Shown: in pieces, positions 21,601 to 33,602 of the stretch
How the letters are laid out: each line of letters opens with the position of its first letter
Numbering within the stretch: position 1 is the first letter of the stretch
NCBI GenBank assembly: GCA_964020085.1
Contig: OZ026603.1
Location: 6,250,546 to 6,314,545, forward strand
DNA: 64,000 nucleotides
Reading direction: 5' to 3'
Origin: Micromussa lordhowensis
Lineage: Eukaryota > Cnidaria > Anthozoa > Scleractinia > Lobophylliidae
Translations under genes and position numbers: made by a program
The notes under the pieces: generated by a model
What the model was told of the DNA's origin: nothing
Databases searched by the model: none
What the model saw: only the letters and a program-made list of their open reading frames with translations

Positions 21601-24078
21601 CATGATGGCGTTGGCGCCAGGGTGTTTTTTCTGGCCTTCTTTTTGCAGTAGTTTCCCCTGGTCCCAACTTTGCAGAATTTCAGAAAACGCGCGCTGGGGG
21701 TCCCCTTGGCAAATTTGACATAGCTCGGCTTCACGGGCACTTTAAGAGGCGCGGTTTGCAGCAAAATGTTCTGCTAAGTTGGCACTTGAAGGAAATCCTA
21801 GTTAGAGCATGATGGCATTGGCGCCATGGTGTTTTTTCTGGCCTTCTTTTTGCAGTAGTTTCCCCTGGTCCCAACTTTGCAGAATTTCAGAAAACGCGCG
21901 CTGGGGGTCCCCTTGGCAAATTTGACATAGCTCGGCTTCACGGGCACTTTAAGAGGCGCGGTTTGCAGCAAAATGTTCTGCTAGGGTGGCACTTCAAGGA
22001 AATTGGAGTTAGAACATGATGGCGTTGGCGCCAGGGTGTTTTTTTTGGCCTTCTTTTTGCAGTAGTTTCCCCGGGTCCCAACTTTGCAGAATTTCAGAAA
22101 ACGCGCGCTGGGGGTCCCCTTGGCAAATTTGACATAGCTCGGCTTCACGGGCACTTTAAGAGGCGCGGTTTGCAGCAAAATGTTCTGCTAGGTTGGCACT
22201 TCAAGGAAATTTTAGTTAAAACATGATGGCATTGGCGTCAGGGTGTTTTTTCTGGCCTTCTTTTTGCAGTACTTTCCCCTGGTCCCAACTTTGCAGAATT
22301 TCAGAAAACGCGCGCTGGGGGTCCCCTTGGCAAATTTGACATAGCTCGGCTTCACGGGCACTTTAAGAGGCGCGGTTTGCAGAAAAATGTTCTGCTAGGT
22401 TGGCACTTCAAGGAAATCCTAGTTAGAACATGATAACATTGGCGCCAGGGTGTTTTTTCTGGCCTTCTTTTTGCAGTAGTTTCCCCTGGTCCCAACTTTG
22501 CAGAATTTCAGAAAACGCGCCCTGGGGGTCCCCTTGGCAAATTTGACATAGCTCGGCTTCACGGGCACTTTAAGAGGCGCGGTTTGCAGCAAAATGTTCT
22601 GCTAGGTTGGCTCTTCAAGGAAATGCTAGTTAGAACATGATGGCATTGGCGCCAGGGTGTTTTTTCTGGCCTTCTTTTTGCAGTAGTTTCCCCTGGTCCC
22701 AACTTTGCAGAATTTCAGAAAACGCGCGCTGGGGGTCCCCTTGGCAAATTTGACATAGCTCGGCTTCACGGGCACTTTAAGAGGCGCAGTTTGCAGCAAA
22801 ATGTTCTGCTAGGTTGGCACTTCAAGGAAATGTAAGTTAGAACATGATGGCCTTGGCGCCAGGGTGTTTTTTCTGGCCTTCTTTTTGCAGTAGTTTCCCC
22901 TGGTCCCAACTTTGCAGAATTTCAGAAAACGCGCGCTGGGGGTCCCCTTGGCAAATTTGACATAGCTCGGCATCACGAGCACTTTAAGAGGCGCGGTTTG
23001 CAGCAAAATGTTCTGCTAGGTTGGCACTTCAAGGAAATTCTAGTTAGAACATGATGGCATTGGCGCCAGGGTGTTTTTTCTGGCCTTCTTTTTGCAGTAG
23101 TTTCCCCTGGTCCCAACTTTGCAGAATTTCAGAAAACGCGCGCTGGGGGTCCCCTTGGCAAATTTGACATAGCTCGGCTTCACGGGCACTTTAAGAGGCG
23201 CGGTTTGCAGCAAAATGTTCTGCTAGGTTGGCACTTTAAGGAAATGCTAGTTACAAGATGATGGCATTGGCGCCAGGGTGTTTTTCCTGGCCTTCTTTTT
23301 GCAGTAGTTTCCCCTGGTCCCAACTTTGCAGAATTTCAGAAAACGCGCGCTGGGGGTCCCCTTCGCAAATTTGACATAGCTCGGCTTCACGGGCACTTTA
23401 AGAGGCGCGGTTTGCAGCAAAATGTTTTGCTAGGTTGGCACTTCAAGGAAATTCTAGTTAAAACATGATGGCATTGGCGCCAGGGTGTTTTTTCTGGCCT
23501 TTTTTTTGCAGTAGTTTCCCCTGGTCCCAACTTTGCAGAATTTCAGAAAACGCGCGCTGGGGGTCCCCTTGGCAAATTTGACATAGCTCGGCTTCACGGG
23601 CACTTTAAGAGGCGCGGTTTGCAGCAAAATGTTCTGCTAGGTTGGCACTTGAAGCGAATCCTAGTTAGAACATGATGGCATTGGCGCCAGGGTGTTTTTT
23701 CTGGCCTTCTTTCTGCAGTAGTTTCCCCTGGTCCCAACTTTGCAGAATTTCAGAACACGCGCGCTGGCGTCCCCTTGGCAAATTTGACATAGCTCGGCTT
23801 CACGGGCACTTTAAGAGGCGCGGTTTGCAGCAAAATGTTTTGCTAGGTTGGCACTTTAAGGAAATTCTAGTTAGAACATGATGGCATTGGCGCCAGGGTG
23901 TTGTTTCTGGCCTTCTTTTTGCAGTAGTTTCCCCTGCTCCAAACTTTGCAGAATTTCAGAAAACGCGCGCTGGGGGTCCCCTTGGCAAATTTGACATAGC
24001 TCGGCTTCACGGGCACTTTAAGAGGCGCGGTTTGCAGCAAAATGTTCTGCTAGGCTGGCACTTGAAGGAAATTGTAGC
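18700..24078 (+). repeat. 26-mer HOR (5379 bp), copy 1
   Basis: This is the first of two tandem copies of a 26-monomer block, 5379 bp long (26 x 207 minus 3). Each 1-bp loss is visible: the shortened GGGTGTTTCTCTGG tract in two monomers (near 18930 and 19550), and GCTGGCGTCCCC in one (near 23765). Other markers are ATGATGACATTGG/ATGATAACATTGG, AAAATCTTCTGC at about 19900 and 21142 (6 monomers apart), AGTAATGACATG near 20972, CGCGCCCTGG near 22516 and CATCACGAGCAC near 22970. Homology starts within the monomer at 18700-18840; upstream the linker sequences differ. Confidence 0.9.
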
Positions 24079-27000
24079 TAGAACATGATGGCATTGGCGC
24101 CAGGGTGTTTTTTCTGGCCTTCTTTTTGCAGTAGTTTCCCCTGGTCCCAACTTTGCAGAATTTCAGAAAACGCGCGCTGGGGGTCCCCTTGGCAAATTTG
24201 ACATAGCTCGGCTTCACGGGCACTTTAAGACGCGCGGTTTGCAGCAAAATGTTCTGCTAGGCTGGCACTTCAAGGAAATCCTAGTTAGAACATGATGACA
24301 TTGGCGCCAGGGTGTTTCTCTGGCCTTCATTTTGCAGTAGTTTCCCCTGGTCCCAACTTTGCAGAATTTCAGAAAACGCGCGCTGGGGGTCCCCTTGGCA
24401 AATTTGACATAGCTCGGCTTCACGGGCACTTTAAGAGGCGCGGTTTGCAGCAAAATGTTCTGCTAGGTTGGCACTTCAAGGAAATCCTAGTTAGAACATG
24501 ATGGCATTGGCGCCAGGGTGTTTTTTCTGGCCTTCTTTTTGCAGTAGTTTCCCCTGGTCCCAACTTTGCAGAATTTCAGAAAACGCGCGCTGGGGGTCCC
24601 CTTGGCAAATTTGACATAGCTCGGCTTCACGGGCACTTTAAGAGGCGCGGTTTGCAGCAAAATGTTCTGCTAGGTTGGCACTTGAAGGAAATTCTAGTTA
24701 GAACATGATGGCATTGGCGCCAGGGTGTTTTTTCTGGCCTTCTTTTTGCAGTAGTTTCCCCTGGTCCCAACTTTGCAGAATTTCAGAAAACGCGCGCTGG
24801 GGGTCCCCTTGGCAAATTTGACATAGCTCGGCTTCACGGGCACTTTAAGAGGCGCGGTTTGCAGCAAAATGTTCTGCTAGGTTGGCACTTCAAGGAAATC
24901 CTAGTTAGAACATGATAACATTGGCGCCAGGGTGTTTCTCTAGCCTTCATTTTGCAGTAGTTTCCCCTGGTCCCAACTTTGCAGAATTTCAGAAAACGCG
25001 CGCTGGGGGTCCCCTTGGCAAATTTGACATAGCTCGGCTTCACGGGCACTTTAAGAGGCGCGGTTTGCAGCAAAATGTTCTGCTAGGTTGGCACTTGAAG
25101 GAAATTCTTGTTAGAACATGATGGCATTGGCGCCAGGGTGTTTTTTCTGGCCTTCTTTTTGCAGTAGTTTCCCCTGGTCCCAACTTTGCAGAATTTCAGA
25201 AAACGCGCGCTGGGGGTCCCCTTGGCAAATTTGACATAGCTCGGCTTCACGGGCACTTTAAGAGGCGCGGTTTGCAGCAAAATCTTCTGCTAGGTTGGCA
25301 CTTTAAGGAAATCCTAGTTAGAGCATGATGGCATTGGCGCCAGGGTGTTTTTTCTGGCCTTCTTTTTGCAGTAGTTTCCCCTGGTCCCAACTTTGCAGAA
25401 TTTCAGAAAACGCGCGCTGGGGGTCCCCTTGGCAAATTTGACATAGCTCGGCTTCACGGGCACTTTAAGAGGCGCGGTTTGCAGCAAAATGTTCTGCTAG
25501 GGTGGCACTTCAAGAAAATTTTAGTTAGAACATGATGGCATTGGCGCCAGGGTGTTTTTTTTGGCCTTCTTTTTGCAGTAGTTTCCCCTGGTCCCAACTT
25601 TGCAGAATTTCAGAAAACGCGCGCTGGGGGTCCCCTTGGCAAATTTGACATAGCTCGGCTTCACGGGCACTTTAAGAGGCGCGGTTTGCAGCAAAATGTT
25701 CTGCTAGGATGGCACTTGAAGGAAATCCTAGTTAGAACATGATGACATTGGCGCCAGGGTGTTTTTTCTGGCCTTCTTTTTGCAGTAGTTTCCCCTGGTC
25801 CCAACTTTGCAGAATTTCAGAAAACGCGCGCTGGGGGTCCCCTTGGCAAATTTGACATAGCTCGGCTTCACGGGCACTTTAAGAGGCGCGGTTTGCAGCA
25901 AAATGTTCTGCTAGGGTGGCACTTCAAGAAAATTCTAGTTAGAACATGATGGCATTGGCGCCAGGGTGTTTTTTTTGGCCTTCTTTTTGCAGTAGTTTCC
26001 CCTGGTCCCAACTTTGCAGAATTTCAGAAAACGCGCGCTGGGGGTCCCCTTGGCAAATTTGACATAGCTTGGCTTCACGGGCACTTTAAGAGGCGCGGTT
26101 TGCAGCAAAATGTTCTGCTGGGTTGGCACTTCAAGGAAATTTTAGTTAAAACATGATGGCATTGGCGCCAGGGTGTTTTTTCTGGCCTTCTTTTTGCAGT
26201 ACTTTCCCCTGGTCCCAACTTTGCAGAATTTCAGAAAACGCGCGCTGGGGGTCCCCTTGGCAAATTTGACATAGCTCGGCTTCACGGGCACTTTAGGAGG
26301 CGCGGTTTGCAGCAAAATGTTCTGCTAGGTTGGCACTTTAAGGAAATCTTAGTAATGACATGATGACATTGGCGACAGGGTGTTTTTTCTGGCCTTCTTT
26401 TTGCAGTAGTTTCCCCTGGTCCCAACTTTGCAGAATTTCAGAAAACGCGCGCTGGGGGTCCCCTTGGCAAATTTGACATAGCTCGGCTTCACGGGCACTT
26501 TAAGAGGCGCGGTTTGCAGCAAAATCTTCTGCTAGGTTGGCACTTTAAGGAAATCCTAGTTAGAGCATGATGGCATTGGCGCCAGGGTGTTTTTTCTGGC
26601 CTTCTTTTTGCAGTAGTTTCCCCTGGTCCCAACTTTGCAGAATTTCAGAAAACGCGCGCTGGGGGTCCCCTTGGCAAATTTGACATAGCTCGGCTTCACG
26701 GGCACTTTAAGAGGCGCGGTTTGCAGCAAAATGTTCTGCTAGGTTGGCACTTCAAGGAAATTTTAGTTAAAACATGATGGCATTGGCGCCAGGGTGTTTT
26801 TTCTGGCCTTCTTTTTGCAGTAGTTTCCCCTGGTCCCAACTTTGCAGAATTTCAGAAAACGCGCGCTGGGGGTCCCCTTGGCAAATTTGACATAGCTCGG
26901 CTTCACGGGCACTTTAAGAGGCGCGGTTTGCAGCAAAATGTTCTGCTAGGGTGGCACTTCAAGAAAATTCTAGTTAGAACATGATGGCGTTGGCGCCAGG

Positions 27001-29557
27001 GTGTTTTTTCTGGCCTTCTTTTTGCAGTAGTTTCCCCTGGTCCCAACTTTGCAGAATTTCAGAAAACGCGCGCTGGGGGTCCCCTTGGCAAATTTGACAT
27101 AGCTCGGCTTCACGGGCACTTTAAGAGGCGCGGTTTGCAGCAAAATGTTCTGCTAAGTTGGCACTTGAAGGAAATCCTAGTTAGAGCATGATGGCATTGG
27201 CGCCATGGTGTTTTTTCTGGCCTTCTTTTTGCAGTAGTTTCCCCTGGTCCCAACTTTGCAGAATTTCAGAAAACGCGCGCTGGGGGTCCCCTTGGCAAAT
27301 TTGACATAGCTCGGCTTCACGGGCACTTTAAGAGGCGCGGTTTGCAGCAAAATGTTCTGCTAGGGTGGCACTTCAAGGAAATTGGAGTTAGAACATGATG
27401 GCGTTGGCGCCAGGGTGTTTTTTTTGGCCTTCTTTTTGCAGTAGTTTCCCCGGGTCCCAACTTTGCAGAATTTCAGAAAACGCGCGCTGGGGGTCCCCTT
27501 GGCAAATTTGACATAGCTCGGCTTCACGGGCACTTTAAGAGGCGCGGTTTGCAGCAAAATGTTCTGCTAGGTTGGCACTTCAAGGAAATTTTAGTTAAAA
27601 CATGATGGCATTGGCGTCAGGGTGTTTTTTCTGGCCTTCTTTTTGCAGTACTTTCCCCTGGTCCCAACTTTGCAGAATTTCAGAAAACGCGCGCTGGGGG
27701 TCCCCTTGGCAAATTTGACATAGCTCGGCTTCACGGGCACTTTAAGAGGCGCGGTTTGCAGAAAAATGTTCTGCTAGGTTGGCACTTCAAGGAAATCCTA
27801 GTTAGAACATGATAACATTGGCGCCAGGGTGTTTTTTCTGGCCTTCTTTTTGCAGTAGTTTCCCCTGGTCCCAACTTTGCAGAATTTCAGAAAACGCGCC
27901 CTGGGGGTCCCCTTGGCAAATTTGACATAGCTCGGCTTCACGGGCACTTTAAGAGGCGCGGTTTGCAGCAAAATGTTCTGCTAGGTTGGCTCTTCAAGGA
28001 AATGCTAGTTAGAACATGATGGCATTGGCGCCAGGGTGTTTTTTCTGGCCTTCTTTTTGCAGTAGTTTCCCCTGGTCCCAACTTTGCAGAATTTCAGAAA
28101 ACGCGCGCTGGGGGTCCCCTTGGCAAATTTGACATAGCTCGGCTTCACGGGCACTTTAAGAGGCGCAGTTTGCAGCAAAATGTTCTGCTAGGTTGGCACT
28201 TCAAGGAAATGTAAGTTAGAACATGATGGCCTTGGCGCCAGGGTGTTTTTTCTGGCCTTCTTTTTGCAGTAGTTTCCCCTGGTCCCAACTTTGCAGAATT
28301 TCAGAAAACGCGCGCTGGGGGTCCCCTTGGCAAATTTGACATAGCTCGGCATCACGAGCACTTTAAGAGGCGCGGTTTGCAGCAAAATGTTCTGCTAGGT
28401 TGGCACTTCAAGGAAATTCTAGTTAGAACATGATGGCATTGGCGCCAGGGTGTTTTTTCTGGCCTTCTTTTTGCAGTAGTTTCCCCTGGTCCCAACTTTG
28501 CAGAATTTCAGAAAACGCGCGCTGGGGGTCCCCTTGGCAAATTTGACATAGCTCGGCTTCACGGGCACTTTAAGAGGCGCGGTTTGCAGCAAAATGTTCT
28601 GCTAGGTTGGCACTTTAAGGAAATGCTAGTTACAAGATGATGGCATTGGCGCCAGGGTGTTTTTCCTGGCCTTCTTTTTGCAGTAGTTTCCCCTGGTCCC
28701 AACTTTGCAGAATTTCAGAAAACGCGCGCTGGGGGTCCCCTTCGCAAATTTGACATAGCTCGGCTTCACGGGCACTTTAAGAGGCGCGGTTTGCAGCAAA
28801 ATGTTTTGCTAGGTTGGCACTTCAAGGAAATTCTAGTTAAAACATGATGGCATTGGCGCCAGGGTGTTTTTTCTGGCCTTTTTTTTGCAGTAGTTTCCCC
28901 TGGTCCCAACTTTGCAGAATTTCAGAAAACGCGCGCTGGGGGTCCCCTTGGCAAATTTGACATAGCTCGGCTTCACGGGCACTTTAAGAGGCGCGGTTTG
29001 CAGCAAAATGTTCTGCTAGGTTGGCACTTGAAGCGAATCCTAGTTAGAACATGATGGCATTGGCGCCAGGGTGTTTTTTCTGGCCTTCTTTCTGCAGTAG
29101 TTTCCCCTGGTCCCAACTTTGCAGAATTTCAGAACACGCGCGCTGGCGTCCCCTTGGCAAATTTGACATAGCTCGGCTTCACGGGCACTTTAAGAGGCGC
29201 GGTTTGCAGCAAAATGTTTTGCTAGGTTGGCACTTTAAGGAAATTCTAGTTAGAACATGATGGCATTGGCGCCAGGGTGTTGTTTCTGGCCTTCTTTTTG
29301 CAGTAGTTTCCCCTGCTCCAAACTTTGCAGAATTTCAGAAAACGCGCGCTGGGGGTCCCCTTGGCAAATTTGACATAGCTCGGCTTCACGGGCACTTTAA
29401 GAGGCGCGGTTTGCAGCAAAATGTTCTGCTAGGCTGGCACTTGAAGGAAATTGTAGCTAGAACATGATGGCATTGGCGCCAGGGTGTTTTTTCTGGCCTT
29501 CTTTTTGCAGTAGTTTCCCCTGGTCCCAACTTTGCAGAATTTCAGAAAACGCGCGCT
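24079..29557 (+). repeat. 26-mer HOR (5379 bp), copy 2
   Basis: This copy matches copy 1 at an offset of exactly 5379 bp, including all three single-base deletions (near 24310, 24930 and 29144) and the markers at about 25279, 26352, 27895 and 28349. I found one obvious clustered difference, near 25927-25940. Homology runs out near 29557, where this copy has GCTGGGGTCCCC (a further 1-bp deletion) and AAGAGGCG in place of AAGACGCG. Confidence 0.9.
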
Positions 29558-31740
29558 GGGGTCCCCTTGGCAAATTTGACATAGCTCGGCTTCACGGGCA
29601 CTTTAAGAGGCGCGGTTTGCAGCAAAATGTTCTGCTAGGTTGGCACTTTAAGGAAATATTAGTTAGAACATGATGGCATTGGCGCCAGGGTGTTTTTTTT
29701 GGCCTTCTTTTTGCAGTAGTTTCCCCTGGTCCCAACTTTGCAGAATTTCAGAAAACGCGCGCTGGGGGTCCCCTTGGCAAATTTGACATAGCTCGGCTTC
29801 ACGGGCACTTTAAGAGGCGCGGTTTGCAGCAAAATGTTCTGCTAGGTTGGCACTTGAAGGAAATTCTAGTTAGAACATGATGGCATTGGCGCCAGGGTGT
29901 TTTTTCTGGCCTTCTTTTTGCAGTAGTTTTCCCGGGTCCAAACTTTGCAGAATTTCAGAAAACGCGCGCTGGGGGTCCCCTTGGCAAATTTGACATAGCT
30001 CGGCTTCACGGGCACTTTAAGAGTCGCGGTTTGCAGCAAAATGTTCTGCTTGGTTGGCACTTTAAGGAAATCCTAGTTAAAACATGATGGCATTGGCGCC
30101 AGGGTGTTTTTTCTGGCCTTCTTTTTGCAGTAGTTTCCCCTGGTCCCAACTTTGCAGAATTTCAGAAAACGCGCGCGGGGGGTCACCTTGGAAAATTTGA
30201 CATAGCTCGGCTTCACGGGCACTTTAAGAGGCGCGGTTTGCAGCAAAAATGTTCTGCTAGGTTGGCACTTGAAGGAAATCCTAGTTAAAACATGATGGCA
30301 TTGGCACCAGGGTGTTTTTTCTGGCCTTCTTTTTGCAGTAGTTTCCCCTGGTCCCAACTTTGCAGAATTTCAGAAAACGCGCGCTGGGGGTCCCCTTGGC
30401 AAATTTGACATAGCTCGGCTTCACGGGCACTTTAAGAGGCGCGGTTTGCAGCAAAATGTTTTGCTAGGTTGGCACTTTAAGGAAATCCAAGTTAGAACAT
30501 GATAGCATTGGCGCCAGGGTGTTTTTTCTGGCCTTCTTTTTGCAGTAGTTTCCCCTGGTCCCAACTTTGCAGAATTTCAGAAAACGCGCGCTGGGGGTCC
30601 CCTTGGCAAATTTGACATAGCTCGGCTTCACGGGCACTTTAAGAGGCGCGGTTTGCAGCAAAATGTTTTGCTAGGTTGGCACTTCAATGAAATTCTAGTT
30701 ACGACATGATGGCATTGGTGCCAAAGTTTTTTTTCTGGCCTTCTTTTTGCAGTTGTTTCCCCTGGTCCCAACTTTCCAGAATTTCAGAAAACGCGCGCTG
30801 GGGGTCCCCTTGGCAAATTTGACATAGCTCGGCTTCACGGGCACTTTAAGAGACGCGGTTTGCAGCAAAATGTTCTGCTAGGTTAGCACTTCAAAGAAAT
30901 TCTAGTTAGGACATGATCGCATTGGCGCCAGGGTGTTTTTTCTGGCCTTCTTTTTGCAGTAGTTTCCCCTGGTCCTAACTTTGCAGAACTTCAGAAAACG
31001 CGCGCTGGGGGTCCCCTTGGCAAATTTGACATAGCTCGGCTTTACGTGCACTTTAAGAGGCGCAGTTTGCAGCAAAATGTTCTGCTAGGTTGGCACTTTA
31101 AGGAAATTCTAGTTAAGACATGATGGCATTGGCGCCAGGGTGTTTTTTCTGGCCTTCTTTTCGCAGTAGTTTCCCCTGGTCCCAACTTTGCAGAATTTCA
31201 GAAAACGCGCGCTGGGGGTCCCCTTGGCAAATTTGACATAGCTCGGCTTCACGGGCACTTTAAGAGGCGCGGTTTGCAGCAAAATGTTTTGCTAGGTTGG
31301 CACTTCAAGGAAATTCTACTTAGGACATGATGGCATTGGCGCCAGGGTGTTTTTTCTGGCCTTCTTTTTGCAGTAGTTTCCCCTGGTCCCATTTTTTCAG
31401 AATTTCAGAAAACGCGCGCTCGGGGTCCCATTGGCAAATTTGACATAGCTCGGCTTCACGGGCACTTTAAGAGGCGCGGTTTGCAGCAAAATGTTTTGCT
31501 AGGTTGGCACTTCAAGGAAATTTTAGTTACATCATGATGGCATTGGCGCCAGGGTGTTTTTTCTGGCCTTCTTTTTGCAGTAGTTTCCCCTGGTCCCAAC
31601 TTTGCAGAATTTCAGAAAACGCGCGCTGGGGGTCCCCTTGGCAAATTTGACATAGCTCGGCTTCACGGGCACTTTAAGAGGCGCGGTTTGCAGCAAAATG
31701 TTTTGCTAGGTTGGCACTTCAAGGAAATTCTAGTTAGAAC
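29558..31740 (+). repeat. Divergent monomer island
   Basis: About ten monomers with more private changes than anywhere else in the window and no visible HOR. Examples: TTTTCCCGGGTCCAAAC near 29928, GCGCGGGGGGTCACC near 30173, an extra A in CAGCAAAAATG (30241), TTGGTGCCAAAGTT near 30716, ACTTTCCAGAATTT near 30771, GGTCCTAACTTTGCAGAACTTC near 30972, TCCCATTTTTTCAG near 31387 and GCTCGGGGTCCCATTGG near 31418. An array segment escaping homogenisation accumulates such changes. The segment is still in register and in the same orientation. Confidence 0.85.
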
Positions 31741-33602
31741 ATGATGGCATTGGCGCCAGGGTGTTTTTTCTGGCCTTCTTTTTGCAGTAGTTTCCCTGGT
31801 CCCAACTTTGCAGAATTTCAGAAAACGCGCGCTGGGGGTCCCCTTGGCAAATTTGACATAGCTCGGCTTCACGGGCACTTTAAGAGGCACGGTTTGCAGC
31901 AAAATGTTGTGCTAGGTTGGCACTTCAAGGAAATCCTAGTTAGAACATGATGGCATTGGCGCCAGGGTGTTTTTTCTGGCCTTCGTTTTGCAGTAGTTTC
32001 CCCTGGTCCCAACTTTGCAGAATTTCAGAAAACGCGCGCTGGGGGTCCCCTTGGCAAATTTGACATAGCTCAGCTTCACGGGCACTTTAAGAGGCGCGGT
32101 TTGCAGCAAAATGTTCTGCTAGGTTGGCACTTCAAGGAAATCTTAGTTAGAACATGATGCCATTGGCGCCAGGGTGTTTTTTCTGGCCTTCTTTTTGCAG
32201 TAGTTTCCCCTGGTCCCAACTTTGCAGAATTTCAGAAAACGCGCGCTGGGGGTCCTCTTGGCAAATTTGACATAGCTCGGCTTCACGGGCACTTTAAGAG
32301 GCGCGGTTTGCAGCAAAATGTTCTGCTAGGTTAGCACTTCAAGGAATTTCTAGTTAGAACATGATGGCATTGGCGCCAGGGTGTCTTTTCTGGCCTTCTT
32401 TTTGCAGTAGTTTCCCCTGGTCCCAACTTTGCAGAATTTCAGAAAACGCGCGCTGGGGGTCCCCTTGGCACATTTGACATAGCTCGGCTTCACGGGCACT
32501 TTAAGAGGCGCGGTTTGCAGCAAAATGTTTTGCTAGGTTGGCACTTCAAGGAAATTTTCGTTAGAACATGATGGCATTGGCGCCAGGGTGTTTTTTCTGG
32601 CCTTCTTTTAGCAGTAGTTTCCCCTGGTCCCAACTTTGCAGAATTTCAGAAAACGCGCGCTGGGGGTCCCCTTGGCAAATTTGACATAGCTCGGCTTCAC
32701 GGGCACTTTAAGAGGCGCGGTTTCCAGCAAAATGTTTTGCTAGGTTGGCACTTCAAGGAAATTCTAGTTAAAACATGATGGCATTGGCGCCAGGGTGTTT
32801 TTTCTGGCCTTCTTTTTGCAGTAGTTTTCCCTGGTCCCAACTTTGCAGAATTTCAGAAAACGCGAACTGGGGGTCCCCTTGGCAAATTTGACATAGCTCG
32901 GCTTCACGGGCACTTTAAGAGGCGCGGTTTGCAGCAAAATGTTCTGCTAGGTTGGCACTTGAAGGAAATCCTAGTTAGAACATGATGGCATTGGCGCCAG
33001 GGTGTTTTTTCTGGCCTTCTTTTTGCAGTAGTTTCCCCTGGTCCCAACTTTGCAGAATTTCAGAAAACGCGCGCTGGGGGTCCCCTTGGCAAATTTGACA
33101 TAGCTCGGCTTCACAGGCACTTTAAGAGGCGCGGTTTGCAGCAAAATGTTCTGCTAGGTTATCACTTCAAGGAAATCCTAGTTACAACATGATGGCATAT
33201 GCGCCAGGGTGTTTTTTCTGGCCTTCTTTTTGCAGTAGTTTTCCCTGGTCCCAACTTTGCAGAATTTCAGAAAACGCGAACTGGGGGTCCCCTTGGCAAA
33301 TTTGACATAGCTCGGCTTCACGGGCACTTTAAGAGGCGCGGTTTGCAGCAAAATGTTTCGCTAGGTTGGCACTTTAATGAAATCGTAGTTAGAACATGAT
33401 GTCATTGGCGCCAGGGTGTTTTTTCTGGCCTTCTTTTTGCAGTAGTTTCCCCTGGTCCCAACTTTGCAGAATTTCAGAAAACGCGCGCTGGGGGTCCCCT
33501 TGGCAAATTTGACATAGCTCGGCTTCACGGGCACTTTAAGAGGCGCGGTTTGCAGCAAAATGTTCTGCTAGGTTGGCACTTTTAGGAAATCCTAGTTAGA
33601 AC
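31741..33602 (+). repeat. 8/9-mer HOR, copy 1 (1862 bp, nine monomers)
   Basis: The unit opens with a monomer carrying a 1-bp deletion (AGTAGTTTCCCTGG, near 31789) and GAGGCACGG plus TGTTGTGCTAGG (near 31887-31914). Further markers are CTTCGTTTTGCAG, ATGATGCCATTGG, GTGTCTTTTCTGG, CTTTTAGCAGTAG, TTTCCAGCAAAATG, GCGAACTGGG and GGCATATGCGCC (CATATG at 33196). Near its end it contains a monomer with CACAGGCACTTT (near 33112) that copy 2 lacks. The length is 9 x 207 minus 1. Confidence 0.9.

Noticed and set aside
29558..31740. Transposable element insertion in the divergent island
   Set aside because: The divergent stretch stays in the 207-bp register with ordinary point changes and no extra sequence, terminal repeats or target-site duplication.
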